DNA of 64,000 nt from the NCBI GenBank assembly GCA_037043455.1, contig JAWPHD010011474.1:1-64000 (forward strand), written 5' to 3'. Made by a program: the position numbers and the translations under genes. This stretch comes from Cyrtodaria siliqua (lineage: Eukaryota; Mollusca; Bivalvia; Adapedonta; Hiatellidae). The notes beneath the pieces are model-generated. The model was not told where the DNA came from. It saw only the letters and a list, made by a program, of their open reading frames with translations, and ran no database searches. Below, in pieces: positions 47,501-55,914 of this stretch (its first letter is position 1; each line of letters begins with the position of its first letter).

Positions 47501-50230
47501 TCAAGTGGCGTCATTCATGTCAAGTGGCGTCATTCACGTCAAGTGGCGTCATTCATGTTAAGTGACGTCATTCACGTTAAGTGGCATCATTCACATTAAG
47601 TGGCGTCATTCACATTAAGTGACGTCATTAACGCTCGCTTATCAACCTATGAATGAAATTAACGCTACTATAAATAAATGAAAATCATGTCGAAATAATT
47701 TTATTAAAACAAAATTCTAATGTAGTGGAAGTTAATTAATAAATATTATCATTAAGTGTTTTCATATTGTCCGAGTTTTTCCTCGGACTGTCATATTGGT
47801 CCAAGGCCGAAGTCCAGTGTGAAATCACTTAAATTAATAACGTCATTATATTGTTTGAAAAGAGCATTTATTTTTGTACTATTCCAGGTACAACCTAGTA
47901 CGACCTTGTACCAAGCCCTACCCAGTCAAGCTAGACAAGAGGACCAATGACGAACTCAAAAGCCACACAAAGACGTACCTTAAGGTAATGATTGTTTTAT
48001 TCAAAGCACAATATCTGGGGCCAGTGAGAGTGATTTGTATAATTTGTGTGTCTTGTTTCTTAATCAAATTAAGAGATAACCATGCTAAGATTTTCAATCT
48101 GGAACGGTATGTGAGTGGTTTTACCATAAAACCAACCAGAGACCGTCCCATATAGAAAATCTTAAATACTTTTCCATTTAAATGCCAGAAATATAGTAAA
48201 TTTATACATACTCACTTGTTTTCTATGAAAACTCAAATTCATCGGTAATGTCATTTGTTGACGTCATCCAATGACATCACTTGTTACAACGTTATGTGAC
48301 GTCACATACTTTTCAGACGGTAAAGCGTGTGTTTTACGGCCGCAACTTTTAGACGTTAGCCAATGGAGAAACATGTTACATAACAATTGCATTAGAATAA
48401 AGTTTTTACTATAAAGTTGCCATTCTTTAACATTGCAAAGAATATGTAGTTTTTATACACAATAAAAATAACTTTTGTATTTTATATGATTTGCATGAGG
48501 TATGCTATGAATGCGAGGTATTTCAGTTAATTATTGAGCTGTCTGGATTATACAGTAATAAAAAAATTAAATACATAATTAATCTAAGTTTAAACATATT
48601 TCTTTTACGTTGATTGCAAAACAAGTTTTTACAACTTTATATGTTAATCACTCTTGTTGGGTTCCTGCTAAACAACATGGATTAATTATCTTGCTCAAGG
48701 ATAAATAACACGGCCAGTGTGAGTATCGGAACAATGACCTCTCGATCTGGAGTCTTACGTTCTACCACTGGACCACGCACTCCACTCCTAATTAATTCAT
48801 CGAGACAACGATTGTTTTAGAAAAATCTGATGCGAACAAGCTGTTACTTTTTCCTCAGGACACCAGCGAAGTGTTGATGCCACAGGACTTGAAGAAAGCC
48901 CAGACATATGGTGGCAAGAGGATCTATTTTGAAAATGATGAGGTGGTGGAAATAAAAAGATTTGATCCATCGGGTTAGTGTTATTTGTGTTATGTACAGT
49001 AAACCGTATTGTTTCTAATTAGCGCTCCCCCTCTAATTAGCGCCCCCCTCTCCTAACTTAAAAAAAATATAATCTTACCTTGAGGTGTAAAAGTGGTTAA
49101 TATCCAAGAAAAGTGGTTAAAATCCACACTTATGAATTTAATTCTATATTTCAGTAACACAACATTTTTTTAGCATTCAATAAGAAAATTAGAATGTGTA
49201 CTGGCTTACGAAAAGCGTTCTAATAAGCGCTCCTCTTTCAGAAAATGTCATGCCCTGGGGGCGCTAATTTGAAACAATATGGTATACAAAATTCAACATC
49301 ACATGGCCACCAGCATCCATCCTTGTTCACGTTTCCCTCAAACTTCACAGGAATATTCATAGACCCTTTAAAGTTCCGTGAACTCCGCCCATCGTTGTTC
49401 AAGTTCAATTTGGCCACAAATATTGCCATGTGTTCTATTGTATATTACGTTTGTTTGTCGGACAGCATGTGCTTTATCTACAGGTGTAAAATATTTTACA
49501 GCCGAAATGCTGTTTTGTTTGGGCTTTTTCCATGTATTAAATTCCTTGTTGCTGGGACAGCATAAAATTAAAAAATCTCAAATAACTTCAGTTAGCCTTA
49601 ATATTTCGCTATAAAACTTTGAGGGTGTCTTAATTTACATTTATCCAACACGTAACTACCATTTTCGGAAAATGTTCTTCAAATTTTTGATGTAGTGTAA
49701 TTTTACATTGAAGATGCCCGATCAAGAATAACTTTTGCATGTGAAATTTTTATTTCCGATTTTGTAAAGTAAGGTGTTTTTATTTACCACTAAAAATGTC
49801 TGTTTCACTGATAAATATGTATTTGGGGTCCTAGTTGAATTTTTCTTTAAAGAAAAAAAAAACTTTGGCTAAACAAGCGCCCTGAACAATAGTTCATAAA
49901 TTTGTCATTTTATACAATTCCCTATAACACTATGTAAACTGAACATCCCTGTGGTGGCCATCTTGAACATTTGAGGTCGACCCAAGAAACAAACACATCA
50001 CATCCTCCATGATGAATTCTTCAAATCGAGAGTTCTGTGAAAATAACTCTACAGGCAGCAGCAGTGACAGTAGGGGACAAAAGTTGAATGTCAGAAAGTT
50101 AGGTGAATTTTACCTCATATGTTTCTGCTTTATCATTACAGGGTTATATTTGATGGGCTTCAAACCACAGAGCAGTCTGAAGATGTACTTCAAGGTGAAG
50201 CCTGCCCAGTTTATATACCCAGACGAGTCT
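38454..50230 (+). CDS. XRCC6: Ku70 (downstream copy), eleven exons, both ends missing in the window
   Basis: Exons 38454-38528, 39019-39066, 40227-40281, 40982-41075, 42469-42547, 43477-43584, 44778-44854, 45928-46011, 47888-47984, 48859-48973 and 50142-50230. All have GT-AG borders and matching phases. Together they give 921 bp, 307 codons without a stop, colinear with roughly residues 65-365 of human Ku70: the rest of the von Willebrand A-like domain and the start of the DNA-encircling beta-barrel. Landmarks are NKIISSEKDLVGIVFFGT, FSLSEALWTC, SKRILLFTCND, GVYNLVRP and GLYLMGFKP. Ku70 pairs with Ku80 to bind broken DNA ends. No start exon (the SGRDSLIFLVDAS-like part) is found upstream, and the barrel end, arm and SAP are not found after 50230; they may lie beyond the window. 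Confidence 0.93.
38547..38632. repeat. Hairpin in the Ku70 intron
   Basis: Arms of about 29 bp (TGAAAAGAACATCATTATAT onward, and its near-inverse ending TGATGTTCTTTTTCA) around a 28-base loop, with a few mismatches. It resembles a small fold-back element. Confidence 0.7.
39019..39066 (+). CDS. XRCC6: Ku70 exon b
   Basis: 16 codons, EKSKNPKEFKDIFIYQ, matching the human segment EKDKNSVNFKNIYVLQ. Phase 0 at both ends; donor GTATAC is weak. Confidence 0.92.
39063..39353 (+). repeat. 49-bp tandem array starting at a Ku70 donor site
   Basis: Six units of CAGTATACACAGTTATTGAG plus CCTGTGCAGATTACACGATT and GTGTTCGGG. The first unit starts at the exon b donor. Confidence 0.9.
39354..40226. other. 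Ku70 intron with inverted AGGTCA motifs
   Basis: Intronic sequence. Positions 39685-39702 (TCAAAGGTCAAGGTCA) and about 39748-39764 (TGACCTTGACCTTTGA) are inverted copies. Followed by a dispersed-repeat-like segment ending in ACAGACAGACGGACGG. No exon. Confidence 0.55.
40227..40281 (+). CDS. XRCC6: Ku70 exon c
   Basis: Reads ELDQPGAPRILDLEDMSE and ends in phase 1; matches human ELDNPGAKRILELDQF. Confidence 0.92.
40375..40518 (+). repeat. Three tandem units of about 60 bp
   Basis: CCCTCAACATAATGAATGAG then CCCAACAATGATCATTTTTC, repeated three times; the third unit is interrupted by the MITE that follows. Confidence 0.85.
40519..40662. mobile_element. Short MITE with TTAACCCTTAACCC ends
   Basis: Left end TTAACCCTTAACCC and right end GGGTTAAGGGTTAA, about 144 bp in all. 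ATCATTT occurs directly before the left end and again at the right end (ATCATTTTA), consistent with a 7-8 bp target duplication. The insertion interrupts the tandem repeat unit before it. Confidence 0.75.
40783..40853. repeat. Perfect 28-bp-stem hairpin
   Basis: The left arm begins GTGAGGAAACTCGCATATTT and ends TCACTCGT. The right arm is its exact reverse complement, and the loop is 15 bases. It lies in the Ku70 intron. A diverged version lies near 8140-8220, so it is probably a repeat. Confidence 0.88.
40982..41075 (+). CDS. XRCC6: Ku70 exon d
   Basis: Reads SHKTFTVDYGHSQAFSLSEA, LWTCQNMFAT; matches human GSDYSLSEVLWVCANLF. The donor GTCAGT at 41076 is required: reading through it meets a stop 25 bp later. 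Joined to 42469 the segment NMFATTAQKLNSKRI has the same length as the human one. Confidence 0.9.
41405..41660 (+). repeat. Tandem array of SINE 5' heads
   Basis: CATGGCCCAGCGGATAGCAC recurs at 41405, 41445, 41485, 41525, 41565 and 41605 (40-bp step), then at 41624 and 41643 (19-bp step). Each is the A-box region of the SINE that follows. Confidence 0.9.
41643..41830 (+). mobile_element. tRNA-derived SINE (second family)
   Basis: A-box-like TGGCCCAGCGGATAGC and B box GGTTCAAGCCT are spaced as in a tRNA head. A body follows with GGGCAAGACACTTCCATTGG and CATCGGATGGGGAACTAAAC. Not a functional tRNA. Confidence 0.8.
41831..42468. other. Ku70 intron remainder
   Basis: No exon. Contains a purine-rich segment with repeated TTGGGGAAAAG near 42030-42125. 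Confidence 0.45.
42469..42547 (+). CDS. XRCC6: Ku70 exon e, whose 3' end is tandemly amplified
   Basis: Reads AQKLNSKRILLFTCNDNQHA, GNPQLQ; matches human KMSHKRIMLFTNEDNPHG. Ends in phase 0 at CAG|GTGAGT, a consensus donor. The last ~51 bp and this donor are repeated downstream in a 52-bp array. Confidence 0.92.
42497..43250 (+). repeat. 52-bp array made of exon end plus splice donor
   Basis: GTGAGT occurs at 42548, 42600, 42652, 42704, 42756, 42808, 42860, 42912, 42964, 43016, 43068 and about 43218; two further units are damaged. Each unit is a copy of TGCAATGATAACCAACATGC, TGGAAATCCCCAGTTACAG plus donor, i.e. the exon-intron border of Ku70 exon e. Confidence 0.93.
43477..43584 (+). CDS. 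XRCC6: Ku70 exon f
   Basis: 36 codons: RQAKTKASDLNETGIELELM, HLQLPGETFDVSKFYK; matches human [20 protein letters not shown]. Phase 0 at both ends. Confidence 0.94.
43585..44777. other. Ku70 intron with a duplicated segment and AAGGTCA motifs
   Basis: GTGTAATAAAGTCATGA ... AATATGCAAAT at about 43703-43757 recurs at about 44236-44287. Region 44440-44610 contains several CAAGGTCA words. No exon. Confidence 0.55.
44778..44854 (+). CDS. XRCC6: Ku70 exon g
   Basis: Reads DLLFTDDDEVTELADPAEKL, EELLTR; matches human [26 protein letters not shown]. Ends in phase 2. Confidence 0.92.
44855..45927. other. Ku70 intron
   Basis: Contains a CTGT microsatellite-rich part (44860-44970) and, at about 45722-45772, a diverged right-end fragment of the TTTTAGCTC element family (ending GACAGCTCTTGG). 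No exon. Confidence 0.5.
45928..46011 (+). CDS. XRCC6: Ku70 exon h
   Basis: Reads VRSKDHKKRALRHMLITLGE, GLQFGVGV with the last codon split; matches human VRAKETRKRALSRLKLKL. Donor GTAATA at 46012 gives phase 2 and joins 47888 to make VGVYNLVRP. Confidence 0.92.
46146..46806 (+). mobile_element. Tandem-repeat-bearing element A (TTTTAGCTC...CTCTTG ends)
   Basis: The left end AGCTCGACTATTTGAAGAAT can fold back on AATAAGAGAGCT. The interior has about three 190-bp units with GCGTGTAAGCTGTGTTTCCA, ATCTCTTAATTTCTTATCCT and AGCACAACCAAATTTGGCCA. The right end is a hairpin GAGCTG/CAGCTC (46784-46803) followed by TTG and T-rich sequence. Non-coding. Confidence 0.75.
47096..47632 (+). repeat. 19-bp array (GTGGCGTCATTCACGTCAA)
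   Basis: About 27 units, some with extra bases. Several units contain TGACGTCA, a CRE/ATF-type palindrome. Lies in a Ku70 intron. Confidence 0.93.
47888..47984 (+). CDS. XRCC6: Ku70 exon i
   Basis: Reads YNLVRPCTKPYPVKLDKRTN, DELKSHTKTYLK; matches human [20 protein letters not shown]. Begins the beta-barrel. Donor GTAATG. Confidence 0.94.
47985..48858 (-). other. Ku70 intron with a SINE on the minus strand
   Basis: Positions about 48665-48791, read on the minus strand, match the SINE at 11645-11853 (GTGGTCCAGTGGTAGAACGT; TTATCCTTGAGCAAGATAA). The rest of the intron has no exon. Confidence 0.65.
48859..48973 (+). CDS. XRCC6: Ku70 exon j
   Basis: Reads DTSEVLMPQDLKKAQTYGGK, RIYFENDEVVEIKRFDPS; matches human LLLPSDTKRSQIYGSRQI and TEELKRFDDPG. 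Ends in phase 1. Confidence 0.95.
49002..49284. mobile_element. Small inverted-repeat element in the Ku70 intron
   Basis: CCGTATTGTTTCTAATTAGC at the left and its near-inverse GCTAATTTGAAACAATATGG at the right. GCGCTCCCC-type words recur at both ends. No open frame. Confidence 0.6.
49285..50141. other. Ku70 intron remainder
   Basis: No exon or repeat that I can support. Confidence 0.4.
50142..50230 (+). CDS. XRCC6: Ku70 exon k
   Basis: Reads GLYLMGFKPQSSLKMYFKVK, PAQFIYPDES; matches human [20 protein letters not shown] and FVYPEES. Donor GTAAGT. A decayed duplicate lies at 1632-1723. Confidence 0.95.
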
Positions 50231-50306
50231 GTAAGTTTGTTATTAAAAACGTATATCTGCAGTTCAAAAACTCTACCTAACAGTTTAAAGCAAGTCTCTT
50301 ATTAAT

Positions 50307-50757
50307 TGATGCCAGATCTCCCTATAATTGAGTCTTATATCTTATAATTGGAACCAACTATTCCTATAATTGGGACAAAATCTCCATATAAATGGGACAT
50401 AATCTGCCTATAATAGGGATCCCATTTCTTTGTAATTGAGACCAGATCTCCATATAATTGATGCTAGACAATTGAGGTTAATCTCAATATAATTGGGTCT
50501 TACATCTTATAATTGGGACCAAATCTCCCTATAACAGACCAACTATTCCTATAATTGGGACCAAATCTCCCTATGTTTGGGGCCAAATTTACCTACATAT
50601 ATAATTGAGACCAAATCTCCCTATAATTGGAACCAAATCTCCCAATAATTGAGATCAAATCGCCCAATAATTGAGATCCAATTTCCATATAATTGGGACC
50701 TTATCTCTATAATTGGAACCAAATCTCCCTATAATTGGAACCAAATCTTCGACTCCT
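50307..50757 (+). repeat. Degenerate CTATAATTGGGACCAAATCT array
   Basis: Third block of the short repeat, beginning 75 bp after Ku70 exon k. Confidence 0.85.
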
Positions 50758-50763
50758 ATTTTT

Positions 50764-53700
50764 AGCTCTACTGGCCAAGGGCCAGCAGAGCTTATGGGAT
50801 GGTGTGTTGTCCGTCTTCCGTCGTCCGTTAACTTTTGCTTGTGTACACTCTAGAGGCCACATTTCTGATGCAATCATCATGAAACTTTGTCAGAATGTTT
50901 GTCTCAATGAAATCTCGGTCAAGTTCGAAAATGGGTCATGTGGGGTCAAAAACTAGGTCACTAGGTCAAATATTGGAAAAACCTTGTGTACACTCTAAAG
51001 GCCATATTTTTGACCCGAGCTTGATGCAACTTTGTCAGAATGTTTGTCTTAATTATATCTTGGTCAAGTTTGAAAATGGGTCACATGGGGTTAAAAACTA
51101 GGTCACTAGGTCAAATACTTGAAAAACCTTGTGTACACTCTAGAAGCCGTATTTCTGACCCAATCTTCATGAAACTTTGTCAAAATGTTTGTCTTAATTA
51201 TATCTTGGTCAAGTTTGTAAATGGGTCACATGGTGTTAAAAACTAGGTCACTAGGTCAAACTTTGGAAAAACCGTGTGTACACTCTAGAGGCCATATTTT
51301 TTACCTGATCTTGATGAAACTTTGTCAGAATGTTTATCTTAATGAAATCTCGGTCAAGTTCAAAAATGGGTCATGTGGGGTCAAAAACTAGGTCACTAGG
51401 TCAAATACTTGAAAAAACTTGTGTACACTCTAGAGGTCATATTTGTTACCCAATCTTGATGAAACTTTGTCAAATTGTTTATCTTAATTATATCTTGATC
51501 AAGTTCGAAAATGGGTCACATGAAGTTAAAAACTAGGTCACTAGGTCAAATATTGGAAAAACCTTGTGTACACTCTAGAAGCCATATTTTTGACCCGAGC
51601 TTGATGCAACCTTGTCAGAATGTTTATCTTAATTGTTTGTCTCAATGAAATCTCGGTCAAGTTCGAAAATGGGTCATGTGGGGTCAAAAACTAGGTCACT
51701 AGGTCAAATATTGGAAAAACCTTGTGTACACTCTAGAGGCCATATTTTTGACCCGAGCTTGATGCAACTTTGTCAGAATGTTTGTCTTAATTATATCTTG
51801 GTCAAGTTTGAAAATGGGTCACATGGGGTTAAAAACTAGGTCACTAGGTCAAATACTTGAAAAACCTTGTGTACACTCTAGAAGCTGTATTTCTGACCCA
51901 ATCTTGATGAAACTTTGTCAAAATGTTTGTCTTAATTATATCTTGGTCAAGTTCAAAAATGGGTCACATGGTGTTAAAAACTAGGTCACTAGGTCAAACT
52001 TTGGAAAAACCGTGTGTACACTCTAGAGGCCATATTTTTGACCCGATCTTGATGAAACTTTGTCAGAATGTTTGTCTCAATGAAATCTCGGTCAAGTTCA
52101 AAAATGGGTCATGTGGGGTCAAAAACTAGGTCACTAGGTCAAATACTTGAAAAAACTTGTGTACACTCTAGAGGTCATATTTGTTACCCAATCTTGATGA
52201 AATTTTGTCAAATTGTTTATCTTTATTATATCTTGATCAAGTTCGGAAATGGGTCACATGAAGTTAAAAACTAGGTCACTAGGTCAAATATTGGAAAAAC
52301 CTTGTGTACGCTCTAGAGGCCATATTTTTGACCCGAGCTTGATGCAACTTTGTCGGAATGTTTGTCTTAATTATATCTTGGTCAAGTTTGTAAATGGGTC
52401 ACATGGGGTTAAAAACTAGGTCACTAGGTCAAATATTGGAAAAACATTGTGTACACTCTTTGTCAAAATGTTTGTCTTAATTATATCTTGGTCAAGTTCA
52501 AAAATGGGTCACATGGTGTTAAAAACTAGGTCACTAGGTCAAACTTTGGAAAAACCGTGTGTACACTCTAGAGGCCATATTTTTGACCCGATCTTGATGC
52601 AATTTTGTCAGAATATTTGTCTCAATTATAGCTTGCTAAAGTTCGAAAATGGGTCACACAGGGTCACACAGGGTCAAAAACTAGGTCACTAGTACACTCT
52701 AGAGGCCATATTTCTGACCCGATCTTGATGAAACTTTGTCGAAATGTTGTCTTAATTATATTTTGGTCAAGTTCGAAAATGGGTCCCATGGGGTCAAAAA
52801 CTAGGTCACTAGGTCAAATATTGGAAAAACCTTGTGTACACTCTAAAGGCCATATTTTTGACCCGAGCTTGATGCAACTTTGTCAGAATGTTTGTCTTAA
52901 TTATATCTTGGTCAAGTTTGAAAATGGGTCACATGGGGTTAAAAACTAGGTCACTAGGTCAAATACTTGAAAAACCTTGTGTACACTCTAGAAGCCGTAT
53001 TTCTGACCCAATCTTCATGAAACTTTGTCAAAATGTTTGTCTTAATTATATCTTGGTCAAGTTCAAAAATGGGTCACATGGTGTTAAAAACTAGGTCACT
53101 AGGTCAAACTTTGGAAAAACCGTGTGTACACTCTAGAGGTCATATTTTTTACCTGATCTTGATGAAACTTTGTCAGAATGTTTATCTTAATGAAATCTCG
53201 GTCAAGTTCAAAAATGGGTCATGTGGGGTCAAAAACTAGGTCACTAGGTCAAATACTTGAAAAAACTTGTGTACACTCTAGAGGTCATATTTGTTACCCA
53301 ATCTTGATGAAACTTTGTCAAATTGTTTATCTTAATTATATCTTGATCAAGTTCGAAAATGGGTCACATGAAGTTAAAAACTAGGTCACTAGGTCAAATA
53401 TTGGAAAAACCTTGTGTACACTCTAGAAGCCATATTTTTGACCCGAGCTTGATGCAACCTTGTCAGAATGTTTATCTTAATTGTTTGTCTCAATGAAATC
53501 TCGGTCAAGTTCGAAAATGGGTCATGTGGGGTCAAAAACTAGGTCACTAGGTCAAATATTGGAAAAACCTTGTGTACACTCTAGAGGCCATATTTTTGAC
53601 CCGAGCTTGATGCAACTTTGTCAGAATGTTTGTCTTAATTATATCTTGGTCAAGTTTGAAAATGGGTCACATGGGGTTAAAAACTAGGTCACTAGGTCAA

Positions 53701-54770
53701 ATACTTGAAAAACCTTGTGTACACTCTAGAAGCTGTATTTCTGACCCAATCTTGATGAAACTTTGTCAAAATGTTTGTCTTAATTATATCTTGGTCAAGT
53801 TCAAAAATGGGTCACATGGTGTTAAAAACTAGGTCACTAGGTCAAACTTTGGAAAAACCGTGTGTACACTCTAGAGGCCACATTTTTGACCCGATCTTGA
53901 TGAAACTTTGTCAGAATGTTTGTCTCAATGAAATCTCGGTCAAGTTCAAAAATGGGTCATGTGGGGTCAAAAACTAGGTCACTAGGTCAAATACTTGAAA
54001 AAACTTGTGTACACTCTAGAGGTCATATTTGTTACCCAATCTTGATGAAATTTTGTCAAATTGTTTATCTTTATTATATCTTGATCAAGTTCGGAAATGG
54101 GTCACATGAAGTTAAAAACTAGGTCACTAGGTCAAATATTGGAAAAACCTTGTGTACGCTCTAGAGGCCATATTTTTGACCCGAGCTTGATGCAACTTTG
54201 TCGGAATGTTTGTCTTAATTATATCTTGGTCAAGTTTGTAAATGGGTCACATGGGGTTAAAAACTAGGTCACTAGGTCAAATATTGGAAAAACATTGTGT
54301 ACACTCTTTGTCAAAATGTTTGTCTTAATTATATCTTGGTCAAGTTCAAAAATGGGTCACATGGTGTTAAAAACTAGGTCACTAGGTCAAACTTTGGAAA
54401 AACCGTGTGTACACTCTAGAGGCCATATTTTTGACCCGATCTTGATGCAATTTTGTCAGAATATTTGTCTCAATTATAGCTTGCTAAAGTTCGAAAATGG
54501 GTCACACAGGGTCACACAGGGTCAAAAACTAGGTCACTAGTACACTCTAGAGGCCATATTTCTGACCCGATCTTGATGAAACTTTGTCGAAATGTTGTCT
54601 TAATTATATTTTGGTCAAGTTCGAAAATGGGTCCCATGGGGTCAAAAACTAGGTCACTAGGTCAAATACTTGAAAAACCTTGTGTACACTCTAGACACCA
54701 TGTAGTACGACTCGATTCATCAATGGTATAACAGCCAGTAGAGCGTTCACAGGCCCTCTTGGGCCTCTTG
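50764..54770 (+). mobile_element. Tandem-repeat-bearing element B with 145-bp units
   Basis: Left end AGCTCTACTGGCCAAGGGCC folds as GCTCTACTGGCC/GGCCAGCAGAGC. The interior is about 26 units of 145 bp (TTGTGTACACTCTAGAGGCC, GATGAAACTTTGTCAGAATG, ATGGGTCACATGGGGT, CTAGGTCACTAGGTCAAATA). The right end is a hairpin AGGCCC/GGGCCT (54751-54766) plus CTTG. Repeated 68-residue frames every 145 bp are by-products of the array, not genes. A block of 1848 bp is duplicated (about 50950-52797 and 52798-54645). Confidence 0.85.
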
Positions 54771-54792
54771 TTTCCATCTTGGCAGTTGGTAC

Positions 54793-55334
54793 TTAAAGGG
54801 AATGTAGCGACACAGCCAAACAAACTCTATTACTGAGAGTTCTGAAAAACTTGGAAAAAGGTGAAAGAATTATCAAAATCGGATGATAAACAAAAAAGAT
54901 ATGACCATTTAAAGGTGGTTCTAAAACAAATATGGGAGCCGCCATTTTTAGAACTATGACGTCATAGTTCCATATTACCATATATGGAATATTGATAAAT
55001 ATCATTTAAAACGAAGAAAATCACTGCAAATGAATGATTTTTTTTTACTGTAACTGGTGATATAAATACTACATATTTTTCATACAGTTGCTGTCATTTT
55101 TTCCCTATAAATCAGTAAATTTTCATATTTATAAATATTCCATATATGGTCATTTAGAACCGTGATGTCATAGCTCTCAAAATGGCCACTTCCATATCCG
55201 TTTTACCAGAAACTTCAAATGATCATATCTTCTTTGTTTATCATCAGATTTTGATAATTCTTTTACCCTTATTCAAGTATTTCAGAACTCTCAATAATAA
55301 AGATGATTTGGCTGTGGCGCTACATTCCCTTTAA
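54793..55334. mobile_element. Large TTAA-flanked fold-back element
   Basis: Left TTAAAGGGAATGTAGCGACA, right inverse ending TACATTCCCTTTAA. The arms remain similar for over 150 bp (AGAATTATCAAAATCGGATG versus its inverse; AGAACTATGACGTCATAG versus CTATGACATCACGG in inverse order). No open frame. Confidence 0.85.
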
Positions 55335-55914
55335 TCCCCATATAAGTAAGAACAAATATCCGAATGTTGAGAGCAAATCTCCCTATAATTGGTTTAAACA
55401 TATTTTATTTCGAATTCGTGCATAAATACATTTAACAGTATATGAAGTAAAGGATTGGAACGAAAGAAAACTTATAAAGTTCCTCTCCTTGGAAAACGTG
55501 TTTACAATTCAAGTATGTATTAATAGCTACGGAACATACATATATATGAACCAATTGGTAGAATTATTATAAATATTCAGTGTCACATTGGTTTTCAGTT
55601 AATATTTGCTTAAACAACTTAAAAAGAAAGAAAAAACATACAAAAGGAAATTAAAGAAATATGATGATAGATTGTGAAGGAAAACATAAACAAAATGTAA
55701 TTCGAACGAGACATTACAACTATAAAAAAAAATAACAATAAAAAAAGGGGAAAGTAAAGAGGACTGCATATAGTTTTGTTGGATAACAGGATTATAACGG
55801 GTGACACGGGGGATCAGAAGGCGGACTACTCCTTGAGACACAGCAACACTGACGGGCAACCACAGACATCAATCATATCTACATACTCTGCAAGATTAGA
55901 AGCGTTTGCTTTTT
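55335..55914. other. Spacer
   Basis: Starts with two or three CTATAATTGG-type short repeats to about 55400. Otherwise unassigned. Confidence 0.4.

Noticed and set aside
50735..54540. Series of 68-81 residue open frames repeated every 145 bp
   Set aside because: They are the same array unit read repeatedly, each ending at the same place; no start context, no splicing, no family resemblance.
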